Assembly (NCBI GenBank): GCA_013397935.1
Contig: VZRN01000216.1
Span: forward strand, 1,643,955 to 1,707,954
DNA length: 64,000 nt
Source: Dasyornis broadbenti
Taxonomy: Eukaryota; Chordata; Aves; Passeriformes; Dasyornithidae
Reading direction: 5' to 3'
A model generated the notes under the pieces. The model searched no databases. It was not told where the DNA came from and was given only the letters and a program-made list of their open reading frames with translations. Numbering within the stretch: the first letter of the stretch is position 1; each line of letters starts with the position of its first letter. Shown in pieces: positions 1 to 13,100 of this stretch. A program made the position numbers and the translations under genes.

Positions 1-541
1 AACTGCAGTTTTACTGTGGGCCAGAGGGTGGAGAAATGAGCACTTTTAAAAGGCTGCTGTGTTAACTCAAGGCAGGCTTTAACAAGAGAAACTGGTTTCT
101 CAAGCTGTGCTGTTGGTGGTTCTCAGACTCAGCGTCTCCAGCTGAAACAAGAAGCAGTAGGTCAAAGTGTTTAGAAATGCTGTCCAGAAACAGAATTGTT
201 CATTTATTAAGGCCTCTCATGAGTAGAGAAGGAAGGAAAGCTGGTGAAGGTAATAGAAAACTCTTAAGTGTGAACAGCAGAGGGGAACAGGGCAGGTTAA
301 TGCAGAATATCATCCTGGGAGAAGCTGCCTGTACAGGAAAAGCCATCCCTCATCTATGGGACAATAGTGCTACAGTTCCAGGTTTTCTGGGGGATGCTGG
401 TGGGTGTCCTGGTTGAATTCTGGCTCTGGCACTCCTGAACTAGACCCTGTGCTGTTGTGACTGTCCTTCACATGCTGTTGCCCGTGAACTCCCTCCTGCC
501 CTGCTTGCAATGAAGCAGACTGTGCTGACTTCTCTTTGCAG

Positions 542-3500
542 GGGGGGCCCACGCTGGAGCAGAGATTTGAGTCCTATTACAACTACTGCAATCTCTTCAA
601 CTACATCCTCAGTGAGTTGCTGCAATTCATTTCTGCTTTGTCTGTTTTGGAGAGGGAGATGGGATGGGGAGGGCAGAGCTGGAGAAAGGATCAGAAGAAC
701 TGCAACAATTTTGTTAATAAATAATAGAGGGAAAAGTAGTCTATAAGCTCTTTGCATGTTTGAGTTTGTTGAATGAAGAGCAAATTACATCCATGAATTT
801 AAAACCACAAAAAGCAGACATAGTTTCCAGTGCTTTCTGAAATCCTGTAAAGAATAAAACTTACTTAGCTTTCTGTCTTGCTGAGAACTTCTTCACCTCT
901 CCTTATTAAAAAATAAAATGAAGCTGTAAGCTAAAGAAAACTTTGAGTGTTTCACAACTGTTTACTGTTGTTAACTCCCCTGGGAGCAAATGTTCGTGTT
1001 TGTGGCTCCCTGCCAAGCCTCATGTGGAGAATGGATCCGTTGGGATAAACCCCTGCAGTCTGTGTGCAGCGTCTGAGAGCTGGTGCTGCTGAGCTGTCAC
1101 ACTCTGGGGACTAACCCTGTGCATGTCCACAGTCTTTGAAAGTGAGGGCCGTTGGGGTAGTCACAGCTTCATATCACAGCCCTAGTGGCAGCTTCATTCA
1201 TCTGCTGCTGCATCTCCCAGTGCAGCAAATTCTTGTGTTCTTTAATTTGTCTGTTCATCCACTTCTGAAAATGTTCTTGCTCAAGGTATTAACCCTTTTA
1301 TCTATTCTCCTGTAGATGCTGATGGCCCTGCTCCTCTGGAGCTGCCCAACCAGTGGCTCTGGGATATCATTGATGAATTCATATACCAGGTATGTGACTA
1401 CAAAACTGGGCCATTTTGGGGTGGCCTTGCCTTTGTTGTATAAATTTTCCATCTCTTCTCTTGCTGTGATTTCCACAGCAAGGGTACTGTTGCAGGTTAA
1501 GAATCTTTGGTGATCACTGTTACTCTTGTGTTACCAGGTAGATGCAGTAGTTGTAAATGCACAGATTTTTAAGTTACAGGGTGCTCTCTGGGGAGTCCTG
1601 GACTTTTGTACTTATTTCTGTTTCAGAAGAAAAGTTCTGTCTTTCTTGGTCAGTAGGGCTTTTATGCTTGCACTGAGAGGTTGATGACCTGATTTGAAAT
1701 AAGCTATCTGAGCTCAAGGTCTGAGATCTCGACATTAAGAAGTATTTTTCCACTTACTGTTCAGAGTGCGGCAGTGCAGATCTCAAATGCTATTGTTTTT
1801 TTCTCCGTAGAGAATATATTCCTTTCTCTGTAACTTTCTATTGTAGAGCTGCCTGGAATTCCTCAAGCGTTATCTTATCAAGCTTAAGAACAGAAAGTTA
1901 CATAGAGAGAAAAAAGATGTGTGTATGCAAACACGTCTTATAATTTGGTCATTCTCTTTTCTACCTGTTCAGAGAGCAAATTTAGGTTTAGTTGCCTGCC
2001 CTAATTGTTTAGGAGATCCTTTTGTGTTTTGATCTGTCTCCTGGCCTTTTTTTTCTGTACTGTATAAATTTTTTGAGGTGCTTTAAAGGTGGTATAATCT
2101 GCTATTTTGATTTCCATGTGATTTCACATGAATTTTTTTTTTTTCCATGCAGCTTGTAATTTATTGTAGTGCATTTGTGTAAGTTTAATGCACTTTAGCT
2201 GAGCATCTCCAAACAAACTGCTCGTCATTGAATCTCTGCTTTTTCCTGTAGTTCCAGTCTTTCAGCCAGTACCGCTGTAAAACAGCCAAAAAGTCTGAAG
2301 AGGAAATTGATTTCCTTCGTTCCAACCCCAAGATCTGGAACGTCCACAGTGTCCTTAATGTGCTGCACTCTCTGGTGGACAAATCCAACATCAACCGACA
2401 GCTGGAGGTCTATACAAGTGGAGGTGAGCTTTGGGTGGTGCCAAGCAGCGCTGCTGTCTCTGCTGCCTTGCTTTGGTTTGACCCAGCTTGGTTAACTTTG
2501 TCTGGGAGCTGGATCAAACCCATCATCAGTGCATGGATTGGCTGCGGGTTCTGTTGGCCATAGATGAGAAGTGCCAGTGATTGCATTTCAGGCCTTGCTC
2601 CGTTTGCTTTTGAACGTGAAAGTATTGAAAGGGAAACTGCCTTCCTTGTGGGATGGCATTGTGGTTCCTGTTTTCCCTAGGTGACCCTGAAAGTGTGGCT
2701 GGTGAATATGGGCGCCACTCCCTCTACAAGATGCTGGGCTATTTCAGCCTGGTAGGGCTGCTGCGCCTGCACTCTCTGCTGGGAGATTACTACCAAGCCA
2801 TCAAGGTGCTGGAGAACATCGAGCTCAACAAGAAGGTAATGCAACACGTTTGAACCTTTCTTTTGCAGTCTTTCAAATGCCTCTGCTCGACCATGCTGGT
2901 GAAAGATTGCTATACTGGATCTTCCAGCTGAGGAACTGCTCGTATCTGCTGTAGTTTCGTATCTGCACAGCTGGAGCTTTGGCATCAAATCAAGCCGTAT
3001 GATAATGCCTGATACTGTTGCAGCACAACTGCCCAGTTTCTTGTGCAAGGCAGTGTTGTTACAGACAATGCTGCTGGAACTTCAAGTGGTATCTACCTGA
3101 ACACACCACTCTTACCTTTGTCAGTGGCTCTTTCTTGTATTTTTGACTTCTGTTCTCACCGTGCCCACTCACGCCGTGAGTTTTTGCCTTAGGTTGGGTG
3201 CTGCTTGTGGCTAATAAAAGTCCAGCTGCAATGGGCTTGGGCCAGGGCTTGGCACAGATCTACATATGTGCTGTCTGGCACAGGATGTGGAATGAAACGG
3301 GGGGAAAGGGAACCGAGCAGAGCAATGTTAGGCACAGTGCAAGAGTCCCCTGCTTTCAGGAAGCTGAAGCAGGAAAACATAGGAAATGGGATGATCTAAT
3401 AAAACATTGAGGAAGCTGCTGCAGGGATGGCTGGGAGGTGAACTATCCTGAATTAACCCTCTCCTTTCTGTACGTGGGATGGCAGTGAAAGCAGAGGTGG

Positions 3501-6500
3501 CTGGATTCTGGCTAACAAGCAGTTTGGATTGGTGCCTCCCCTCTAACACAGCGTGTTGCTCCTTCCTTCTCAGAGCATGTACTCCCGGGTGCCTGAGTGC
3601 CAGGTGACCACCTACTACTACGTGGGCTTTGCGTACCTCATGATGCGGCGTTACCAGGACGCCATCCGTGTCTTTGCCAACATCCTCCTCTACATCCAGA
3701 GGACCAAGAGCATGTTTCAGAGGACGACCTACAAGTATGAGATGGTAAAGAGACAGAATACTTCCCAAAAGCAAAAGCTGCTCTCTTCTTTCCTGTCCCT
3801 CCTCTATCCCCTGATTGCTGATGTCTAATAGTCCGGCTTTATTTTCCTGGGCTTTGCTGGTGGTGGTGGCTGGGGATCCTCTGAGCTCCTTTGCCATGGG
3901 TGACAGTATTTTCTCTTAGCCATGTTATTAGTCACTTTGGGTGTTCCCCATCCTGTTGTCCCAGGTCCATCTGCACTCTCCCTCCAGGCAGGGTTGTTAA
4001 TGAGTGTCAGCTGCTAATGATACTCTTGTTGATGCTCCTCCAGACTCAGTTGTGTTCCTAGTCCAGTTCTGCACTTCAGGTTGTTGCCATTGTCAGACAC
4101 ATTTCCATTATCTGATAATCATTCACAGACATGGCTGTAACAAAGTTCCTTTCTCTTTCTACCTAAGCTGTCCTTACCTCCTTATTTTGGTGGCTGTTTT
4201 ACCTGCTGTCTGCTTTTTATCCTTACAATTGATTTTTAACTCTTTATTTAGCCAAATCCTGCAGTCTTAATTCCATGACACTTCAAAAATTTAGTGTGTC
4301 TGTTTCAGCCACACAGCTGTCCATTTCATCCCACACTCAGATAAATCTTCATTGTCAGTCTTTTCTTCACTGACCTCTGTGATAACTGTCTCTTGCCAGG
4401 AGATGTTGTTAAACTCTCTGCCTTCCCTTCTCTCCATGTTCTTTTACCAAAACAATCACACTTCTGGCTTTCCAGGTCCTGCACGGCTCTGGATGCATTC
4501 ACTCTTCACCTCCCTCTTGCCCAGCCCTCTTTTTTATTCATAGGAGCCTTGATACATCATTTATCCATCTGCTTCGCCCAGAAGCACTGCTTCTTTGTGC
4601 TGTCCCCCTTGAGCATTAGCACCATCAGGGCTCTCTGTAAAGGATCCCTGAGCACCCTAAAGCCTGAGCACGCTGTGGAGCTGACAGGCTCTCCTCTCTG
4701 TCTCAGATTAACAAGCAGAACGAGCAGATGCACGCCCTGCTGGCCATCGCCCTCACCATGTACCCCATGCGCATAGACGAGAGCATCCACCTGCAGCTGC
4801 GCGAGAAGTACGGGGACAAGATGCTGCGCATGCAGAAGGGCGATGCACAAGTCTACGAGGAGCTCTTCAGTTATGCTTGCCCCAAGTTCCTCTCCCCTGT
4901 GGTGCCCAATTACGACAACGTGCACCCCAACTACCACAAGGAGCCCTTCCTGCAGCAGCTCAAGGTCTTTGCTGATGAGGTTCAGCAGCAGGCCCAGCTC
5001 TCCACCATCCGTAGCTTCCTCAAGCTCTACACCACCATGCCTGTGGCGAAGCTGGCCGGCTTCTTAGACCTCACAGAGCAGGAGTTCCGTATCCAACTGC
5101 TCGTCTTCAAGCACAAGATGAAGAATTTGGTATGGACCAGTGGCATATCTGCCCTGGATGGAGAGTTCCAGTCTGCCTCTGAGGTTGACTTCTATATTGA
5201 CAAGGTTGGTGTCTGCTGCTTGCTGGCTGGGAATTTCTTTTACCCAAAAAATTCCCGACTTGGCAGCACCTAGTTTTGCTCCGCTCTGTGGGAAACATTC
5301 CATCTTCCTTTGCCGTGTGTAGGGCTTAGCTGCCCACAGTGAAGTTGTAGCCCTGCATAAAAAGAATGTCAGTGGGTGAAGAGTGATGGAATATCACAGG
5401 CAGCTTTGGCAATCAGTGTACCTGGAACACAAACACTTCCCCAGGACAGAGGGAACAGTTTGTCAGTGGTTTGGGAGGTGATAAAAATGCTGCAAAGAAG
5501 ACAAAAATAGACAGAATGGGTAAGAATGTGGGAAGTGAATACAGCATGAACTGGGGACCTGTCCCAGGCAAAGGTACAGGGCAGGCAGCCCATGGAGAAT
5601 TGAATAGTTGCTGTGGGACTAGCACAGGTCAGATACATGTGATGCTGAGCCATGGCTGGGGTGAAGCCCCTTAGGCTGATGCTTATGTTTGGCAGTTGTT
5701 GCTGTCTCCCTGCTAGCACAGTCCTTTTCCTGATCTCATGCTGTTCCTTTCGCAGGACATGATCCACATTGCAGACACAAAGGTCGCTCGACGCTATGGG
5801 GACTTCTTCATCCGCCAGATCCACAAGTTTGAGGAGGTGAGGCCTGGGCGGGAGAGCTGTGTAGCTCTGCAGGAAACACGGGACAAGCAGGGTGCTGTGC
5901 AGGCCCTTGAGGGTCCACACTTGTGCGAGACAGCTGTGTAATTCCGTGCTGGACTGAGCCCGGGCTCTGCAGGGCACTGGGCAAAGGCGGGTGTTCTAAG
6001 CAGCAGCTGCTGGCCTTTGAAGAATGGTATATTTTTTGGGAGAAGTGCTCATTTGAACCACAGTGGAAAAGGAGGAGAGTTTTATTGTCCAGGGATGCTG
6101 GCTCCATTGTCCCTAGATAAATGTGGTGTTGCTATCAGTAACACGACTCAAATCATATCTCTGACTTCATGATTACAGCTCTAGAAAATGGCCTCAGACA
6201 TTTCTGGGGCATAGATGGCTTCAGCATTGTGCTTGGCCAGGAGGTGACATTCTGGCGCTGCTCCACTCTCCTCCAACAGAGGTTGTTCCACACTGGAAAC
6301 TCAGAAGGCAAAATTCTGGGATTTGGGGAGTTAATACAGGGTTGCCACTGCTACAAGTTTGCATCCTCTCTTCTCCCCACATCTTCCTCTGCTGTCTTGG
6401 AGAGGAGAGAGTTCTACTTATTTCCCTTCTACTTGACAACACTGCACTTGCTTGACAGCTCTCTGTCAGTTGGAGAGGAAGGAGTTAAGAGGCATTGGAT

Positions 6501-6612
6501 AAAGTCTGCTGCAGGGAACAGTGGTGTGTATCAATCACTGTGTTTTTCTGACCTTTGCTTTCTCTAATTCCAGCTGAACCGAACCCTGAAGAAGATGGGC
6601 CAGAGACCCTAA
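542..6612 (+). CDS. EIF3L: EIF3L, eukaryotic translation initiation factor 3 subunit L (3' part, last 8 exons)
   Basis: Subunit of the cytoplasmic eIF3 complex, which binds the 40S ribosome and promotes initiator-tRNA and mRNA recruitment. Coding exons read from splice sites: 542-611, 1316-1389, 2252-2423, 2681-2835, 3574-3744, 4707-5204, 5756-5836, 6574-6612 (TAA at 6610). All introns are GT-AG and the reading frame is continuous for 419 codons. The start lies before the window; compared with the usual ~564 residues, about 145 N-terminal residues are missing. The peptide is almost identical to the mammalian protein, for example RFESYYNYCNLFNYIL, NPKIWNVHSVLNVLHSL and the C-terminal LNRTLKKMGQRP. 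The sixth exon and its neighbours carry the PCI domain. The first exon here begins right after a CAG followed by six G, so the acceptor sits at the head of a G run. No break or frameshift is seen. Positions 1-541 are intron. Confidence 0.97.
4707..5204 (+). CDS. EIF3L: EIF3L large exon encoding most of the PCI domain
   Basis: A 498-nt exon of 166 codons in phase 0, much larger than the other EIF3L exons in view (39-172 nt). It runs from INKQNEQMHALLAIA to SEVDFYIDK. It contains the helical repeat and the winged-helix start of the PCI domain (TIRSFLKLYTTMPVAKLAGF, FRIQLLVFKHKMKNLVW), the module by which eIF3 subunits pack against each other. The acceptor is tctcag at 4701-4706 and the donor is GT at 5205. 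Confidence 0.93.
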
Positions 6613-6786
6613 CATGGATGCAGTGCAGGCCTGGGCAGAGAAGTGTGGGGGAGAGATTATTCTCTGTGTTGAGGGAGGGGAGCTCAGGGTTCTGGTATTT
6701 CTGGAATCTCCTGTGACTGAAGGTTTTTTGTATTTAAATACGCAGACTTATTTGGCTTAAACAATCTTATGAAGGACAAGACATCT

Positions 6787-6792
6787 AATAAA
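6787..6792 (+). terminator. EIF3L: EIF3L polyadenylation signal
   Basis: Canonical AATAAA about 175 nt after the EIF3L stop codon, giving a short 3' UTR of roughly 200 nt. It is the first hexamer after the stop, and no other gene on this strand lies between. Confidence 0.75.
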
Positions 6793-6814
6793 TTAGTGGA
6801 ATTTTCCTGATGAG

Positions 6815-9740
6815 CATTCATACTCATGTATTTCTCCTCTGAGGAGCAATGTAACTGCATCTGGAGACATGGGCGGCTGCTGTTGGTTTGTGCTCTTGTT
6901 GGTCCACCTTGCTGCAGGTAACGACAGGAAGCAGATTTCTGTAGGTGCTCTGTACATTCACTGTGCTCAGCAAGCGGGGAAGGCTGCAGAACTGATGAAC
7001 AGGAGCAAAATGAGCTGTTCCGTGGTGTCTTCTCAGGATATGGAAAGAGCTCCAAGCTAATACTATTCCTTTTAGCTTTTACCCCATGCGTTGAATACAC
7101 CTGAGTTATAGTTGCTTTCTTGGAAGGTTGCCTTTTTGTCCTTCCTTCCCTCTTTTTTATTTTAGTTGCTATGAAGTAGAAATGCTCTGAAGTGCATTGT
7201 CATGTTTTTAAAGAGCGGAGAATTTTTGTAGACGTTGAACCAATATTAACTGGTCATCTGATGAGACGTCCTTGCTGGAGGTTGTGTTTTATTTCAGCAG
7301 AAACGATGCCCGAGACCTGGCCCTTAATTTAATTGAGTTCAGTTTCTCTGGAAAACTTCCTGAGGGCCTTTAATTTATTAAAACCCTTTAAATGCAAATT
7401 TTCCCTGCTCTCCAGCCACAAACTTGCAGTGTCTTGAAAGAGGGCAAAAAAAAAAGGTTGAAAACGAGTCACATAAAGGGGAATCAAGGGGATTTGGGGA
7501 AGAGAATGCGAAGAATGAATTGCATCCCTCCACACCCTCTCTCCCTTTTGCCATCTTTAAATAGTTCAGTGTTTGAGTGGTAGAAACAGGTGCAAGAGGA
7601 AAACCTGCATGTGTGATAGAAAGCTACACAAAGCATGTTTCAGATACACCATGGGCCTCTTTGTACCTCTCCCTCTCATTCCTTTCCACTGAGAGAGGAT
7701 CCCAGCAGTCTGGTGTGGCTCTGTGCGTGATTCTGTTTAGATGTAGGGAATAATTAGCCTTTGTTGGATTATATGCTGTGTTTGAATGAGAGTCAGGTTT
7801 CCTAGACTCTAGGAAAGTCCTAGAGTGTCCTAGATACTGCTCAAAAGTAAATTGTCCCATCACAAAGTCAAGTAACTCAGGCAGGCAGGGTACAGGCAAC
7901 AGAGTCAGATTAAATGGGCAATTGGTGTTGGCCTTCTAGCTGCTGCTGTTGGTGTCAGGGATGCTAGGAGCTCACTGCCTCCGGTTCTGGAGGGTTTGAG
8001 GCAGCCTTATCATTAAGAAATCAAAGGACTGAGATGCCACTGCATTGCAGCAGCCTGTGGGGAGCTCTGTTCATACCAAGCAGAATCTGCTCCTTTTTGA
8101 TTTTAGGGCTGGTGTTTTTCCTTCTGTGTATTTGCCAACAGCAGCACAGTAAGCATAGCTGTCAACAGCTGCTGCCCTACTTTCTTACTATCCAAAGCCC
8201 AAACCTTTCCCACACGTGTGCTCAGATGGATGTGGTACACAACAGATACCGCTGGCAGGTATCTCCATGATCAATCCTGGTCCGTAGCATAGCAAAGGAA
8301 TCCAGTGTGTTACAGGGATTTGGTTTGTTTACAGTCTGATTGGCATGTTGGAATTACAGACTTTTAACGCCTGTATGTATCATCTGAAACACTGCAGTGG
8401 TTACAGGCTGCTCTCGGGTATGTGCAAATGCTGCTGGTTTGATTCCATCTGCCAGAGCAGCTTCCAGAGGATGCACAGAGACCATCCACTGATCTCCCTG
8501 GCTCCAGGCCTCCTCTGAGGGACTGCTGAAGGTTAACTGAGCGGGACTGGCACTTGGTGGAACGAAGCCAGGAGGAGCTTGCAGCTCTCGCTGGGTGGAA
8601 AGATGGGCTCAGCGAGCTGTGGTGCCTGGCACTGCTTGAAGCCGGAGGAATGCAGGGTGTGCAGCAGCATCAACAGAGCCCCGCTGGTGCTGGGAAGGCG
8701 CTCCGGAGGGAGGTGGGGGTGGTTAGAGCTCGAGCCTCGCCTGCCGCAGCAGGGTTTGGGGAGTGGAAGTGGTTGTGGGCAAAATGGTTTTGTCAGATGG
8801 ACCCACAGTACAGGGTCATGTACTCTGTGTCTCTGACCTACAGTTGTGACAGGGCTGAGTGTAATTATGGAACCTGGAAAAGTCGAGAAAACATCCCTCA
8901 TCCTGCTGTCCCTTAGGATACTTCAGGAAGACGCTGTCAGGCAGATCTGGGGGCTGCTGAATAGCCAGCTCAGTTATTACAAGACCAACACAATGTTTCA
9001 TTTCCTTTTTTTGCTACAGAGTAGTTTTTCTTGTGATTTACACCACAGTTTATCTCCGGCACTGGGTGGGGAGGTGGCACAAATCAGTCAGAGAATTTAT
9101 TTTTCACTCGTTGCAGTACTCGTTACTGGGACCACAGAGTGATAGAATGAAACAGTGGAATAGAAGAAAGAGGGTGCTATGCATGAAACCTGCGTGAAGG
9201 AAAGAGTGTAGAGCCCCTAAAAAATAACTGGAGCGAATCGACTCTTACAGAGTTGGAACTGGCAGCAATAAGCTCAACATCAGGGTGATGGTTTGGTCTT
9301 CCACAGAGGTAGCTGGTTGAGGTGAAAAGAATGGTAAACCAAATAAAGTAGCCTTTAATAGTGTGCTTCCCCCTCTTGTCAAACTCATCGCCCTGAGCGT
9401 GCACACCAGCTCTCGTGACAATCCATCACCTCGATGTTGTGGGTTCCTGAGATTGTATCGCGCTCTTCCTCTGCTTCTTCCAGGGCTTCCTGTGAAGCCC
9501 TGCCTGTGACTCCAAGTGTCTTGGTCTTCAAAGCTCTCCCTGGCCCCGAGCCTACCCTGGGAGCCACCTCCATCCCACACGTCCTCCACTGCCGCGGCTC
9601 ATGCCCCTAGGACTGCTGAGAACTGCTCGTGCCTGGAGCAGCCTGTCCCTAAGCCCGAGGAGGATCCAGAAGTTAGGTTGCCTGGTAGTTTTCAATGCAG
9701 TTGAATTTAGAGTGAATTTAGGCCCAGCTGTTCCCGAGCT
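6815..9740. other. EIF3L-MICALL1 intergenic interval
   Basis: About 2.9 kb between the EIF3L poly(A) signal and the MICALL1 CpG promoter. Open frames here are short and show no recognisable family, and no flanking splice pattern connects them. I see no tRNA, no clear repeat element and no obviously conserved block. Confidence 0.6.
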
Positions 9741-10160
9741 GGCACAGGGTGCTCTCCCCGGGAAGCGCTGAGAGGAGAGCGGGGCCCGGGAGCTTCCGCG
9801 GCGAGCGCGGCCCCGCNNNNNNGGGCTGGCGGCGGCGGCGGCGCTGGGAGCGGCGGCCCCGATGTCGGGTCCGCGGGGCGCCCTGCAAGCCTGGTGCCGC
9901 CGGCAGTGCGAGGGCTACCGCGGCGTGGAGATCCGCGACCTCAGCACCTCGTTCCGCGACGGCCTGGCCTTCTGCGCCATCCTGCATCGCCACCGGCCCG
10001 ACCTCCTGTGAGTGCGTGCAGGCCGCGCTTCGCCCGCCGCTCGGACGGGGCCCCGGCTGCCGCCCGCGGGCGCTGCGGGCACAAGGAGCGCGGGGAGCGG
10101 AGGTTTGGGGCGCGGGGCCGCTGGGAACTCCCTTTCTGGAGGGACTGGGCTGCCCGTGCC
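9740..10160 (+). promoter_or_regulatory. MICALL1: MICALL1 CpG-island promoter and first exon
   Basis: GC- and CpG-rich block around the MICALL1 start codon at 9862, continuing into intron 1, contrasting with the AT-richer sequence before it. No TATA box is apparent at the expected place. It is the usual architecture of a housekeeping promoter. A 6-N gap at 9817-9822 lies in the probable 5' UTR, so the transcript start cannot be read exactly. Confidence 0.7.
9817..9822. other. Assembly gap of 6 N
   Basis: Run of N inside the GC-rich MICALL1 5' leader, 39 bp before the start codon. The true missing length is unknown. Confidence 0.99.
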
Positions 10161-13100
10161 GCTTAGCAGCGATCCCGGGGGGCTCACAGGGGGTTGGGGG
10201 GAATGGAGGTGCCCGTGGGACAAGGCTCCAGGCTGGCTGGCGGGGAAGCTCCCTGAGCGTGGACTTGAGGGGCTCAGAGAGCGGATGTGCCTCCGTTGTG
10301 CTGATGCGCTGGTAGGGGACGCGCTGAGGAAGATGCTGTTGAGAAATAGTTGGGTACTGGGAATGAAGGATTCCATATTCCCAGGCAGTGTCCGAGGCCA
10401 GGCTGGATGGGGCTCTGAGCAACCTGGTCTAGTGGAAGGTGTCCCTGCCCATGGCAGCGGGGTTGGAACCAGATGATCTTTCAGGTCCCTTCCAAGCCAA
10501 ACCATTCTATCATTCTGTGTTTCAGCAGATGACCTTCTGACCCGGTCCTGCAGACCTGTCAAGGTCAGGGTTAGAAGAAGTTGCGTGATTTAAGGCTGGG
10601 GAGAGCGTGGAGGTGGACTAGGTCTGTACACCCAAATGGGAGCGGTGCCTACCAGAGAGGAGATATGGTATTGGCACCTGGGTGCAAGGGTGTTTTGCCT
10701 CAGCGAGAGGTGAGCTTTCACACTTCAAGAGGACCAGAGGTCTGCCCTGCACAGGGACATTCCCAGCTGTCAGAGGCAGCCACTCTGAAATGGGTAGAGG
10801 CCTGGGCCAGGTTGCTGCTTGCATTTGTTTTCTGTGGATGCCACACTGAAAACAAGAGGTAGCAAATACCAGCAGGGATATCGAACCTCCCTAGCCTCCC
10901 CCAGCTTGGGTGTCTCAGAGGGGGAATGGGAGTTTCAGGAGGCAGACAGTGAGTTTGGGGTTGCTTGGGGGCACACTGTCAGGCTGGAGAAACTGGCTGA
11001 GCCGCTGGAAGGAATCTGCCCCGACCTGCCGCTGTAACCCTGTGTGCCCCGGCGGTGCTGGGAATCCGGCTCCCATCTGCTCTAACCCTTGGTAGCCCTT
11101 GCAGTGCAGGTAGCTATGGCCCCACCTCGCTGTGCCTGCAGCCTGCACGCGCTCATTGCCTGCTGGTAAAGCCGGCGAAGGTGATGCGTTCCCTGTCACG
11201 TTCTGCTCTGCGACTGCTGGTTCTTCCTCCGAGGTTGCCCGAATTGACCAAATTCTGCTTCCTGAGCTGGCCCCAGGAAGGCTTTTTGTCATGACAGCAG
11301 CCTCTGTCAGACAGAGGGTTGACTGTGACTCTACTGTGGAGCTGTCGTGGCCGTGAAAGGGCGAAACAGGCCTGTGTCCTTGCAAGCCAAAGCTGAATAG
11401 GTAGGCTGGAAACCAAACTGCTGCTTGCTGTGTTTCAGGTGGTTGCCCCAAACCCCTCTGGAATGACTGAGGGCCAAGACACGAGGTGTCTTTGCATCCC
11501 GCTGGGTCTTGAGGGAGCTGTGTGGTTTTGTGTCCTGCAGCTCTTGGATGGTATGGCTCTCTCTGATTAGCTAGAGTAGAGCCTCTGAAAATGCTCCCAG
11601 CTGCAAGGATGGGAAGAGGCAAATCAAGGACAGGAACAGTTGCAATAATCAATTTTTTTTGTAAATGGCACAGTAACTGACTGAAAAGCAGAGGTTCAGC
11701 AAAAGCTTACGATAAACACCACTAAAACCACCTGATGGTTTCCCATTAACCATATTTACCATCCCATTAAGCAGAAGCTGCTGCTCTTAAGTTGTCAGTG
11801 GGCTTAAATCCGCTCCTGGCAGATGTCCTAACTACATGCTTCACAGGTCCTCTGCACGAGCTGCACTGTAGAGACAAAGCCCAGGGCCTTACAAGGACAT
11901 GGCATGTTGTAGAAGGATTTTCAGACTGCAGTCCGGAGAGTAGCATCATTTCATCTGATTCCAGCTTCTTCAGCCTGTCCCGATTTGGAAGTGGGAAGAT
12001 TGGATCAGAGGCAGTAAATCTCCTGACGGCGGAGGAAAAGTGGTTGCCCTTCTTTTCTTCTAAAGTGCTTTCGGTCAGCCCGGTAATGGATCTTGGCAGG
12101 GATCTGCGAGCACGTTTGTGACCCTGTGCGGTCTTCCTTTGTGCGGGGCTCTCCTGGCCCACACGAGGCAGCTGCGCTGCTCCCCCAAGGCTGGAGCTCC
12201 TCTGCACAGCAGCTGCTTCCCTGCTTCCTGCTGGCTTCCCCTGGGATCGCAAGCGGGAGGAATGGGCACGTCCGTGTGAGAGCTGGGCTGAAGCTCTTTT
12301 CTCTACAAGTGTGACTCCTGTGCCACCCTGATCCCCTGGGCATTGCTGTGGTGCCTCTCAGCGTGTCCTGGTTTTCCTGGATGCACCCTCGTGGTGCTGC
12401 TCTGCTGGGAGGGGACACACTGAGGAAGAGGCTGTCGTGGAAGACCTCAGTGAGACTGAGGACAGTTTTCCATATGAGCCCTGATTTGAACACAGTCACC
12501 TCAGGATAAGGCAAATGGCATCGGAGGGACGCTGCCCTGGGAGCTTTGGAGCAGCTCCCGCAAAGCTCTTGGAAACACTATAGGTTTGGGTTTTTGAAAG
12601 AAGGAGACTGGAACTCCTCAGTGTGTACTGAATCCAGCTACAGGTTGTCTTGAAGTCACCACCAAAAATGAGGTGCATACCTGAAAATCCCTGACTCCAC
12701 TGTTGTAGGCACTTCACTTGGCTTCGCTGCCTCGCTGTCCCAGTCAGGGAAACGGGAAACTTGGATTTAGCCTCTGTCTGCGCTGCTGGCTGTGTGATCT
12801 GCAGGAGAGACATTTAATCTCTTCTCTTCCCTTGTCAGTTAAGCTGGCAACATCCAGACCAACTTGACAGTGGACTGTGGGGATTAATGAGTTTGTTTGC
12901 TCAGTGCTCTAGAAATCTGAGGCATGAAATTAGTGTTTACAAGGCATTTGCTGCAGCTTAGTGAAGCAAAGAGCATCTTTCAGCATCCCAAGCTGTACAG
13001 CCTCCCTGGAGCTCAGGGCAGGATCTTGGCATTCAGGGGTGAGAAGAATAAAGGAGTACAGCACATGCCTTTTGAGAGCTGAGAGAGATGGAGGCTTGAG

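Noticed and set aside
1680..1730. Possible C/D snoRNA in an EIF3L intron (TTGATGA followed by CTGA)
   Set aside because: Too short, the C box deviates, and no terminal stem pairs.
9718..10562. Open frames of 188-234 aa on both strands around the MICALL1 promoter
   Set aside because: Stop-poor CpG-island DNA. Only the frame starting at 9862 matches a protein family, and it ends at the exon 1 donor.
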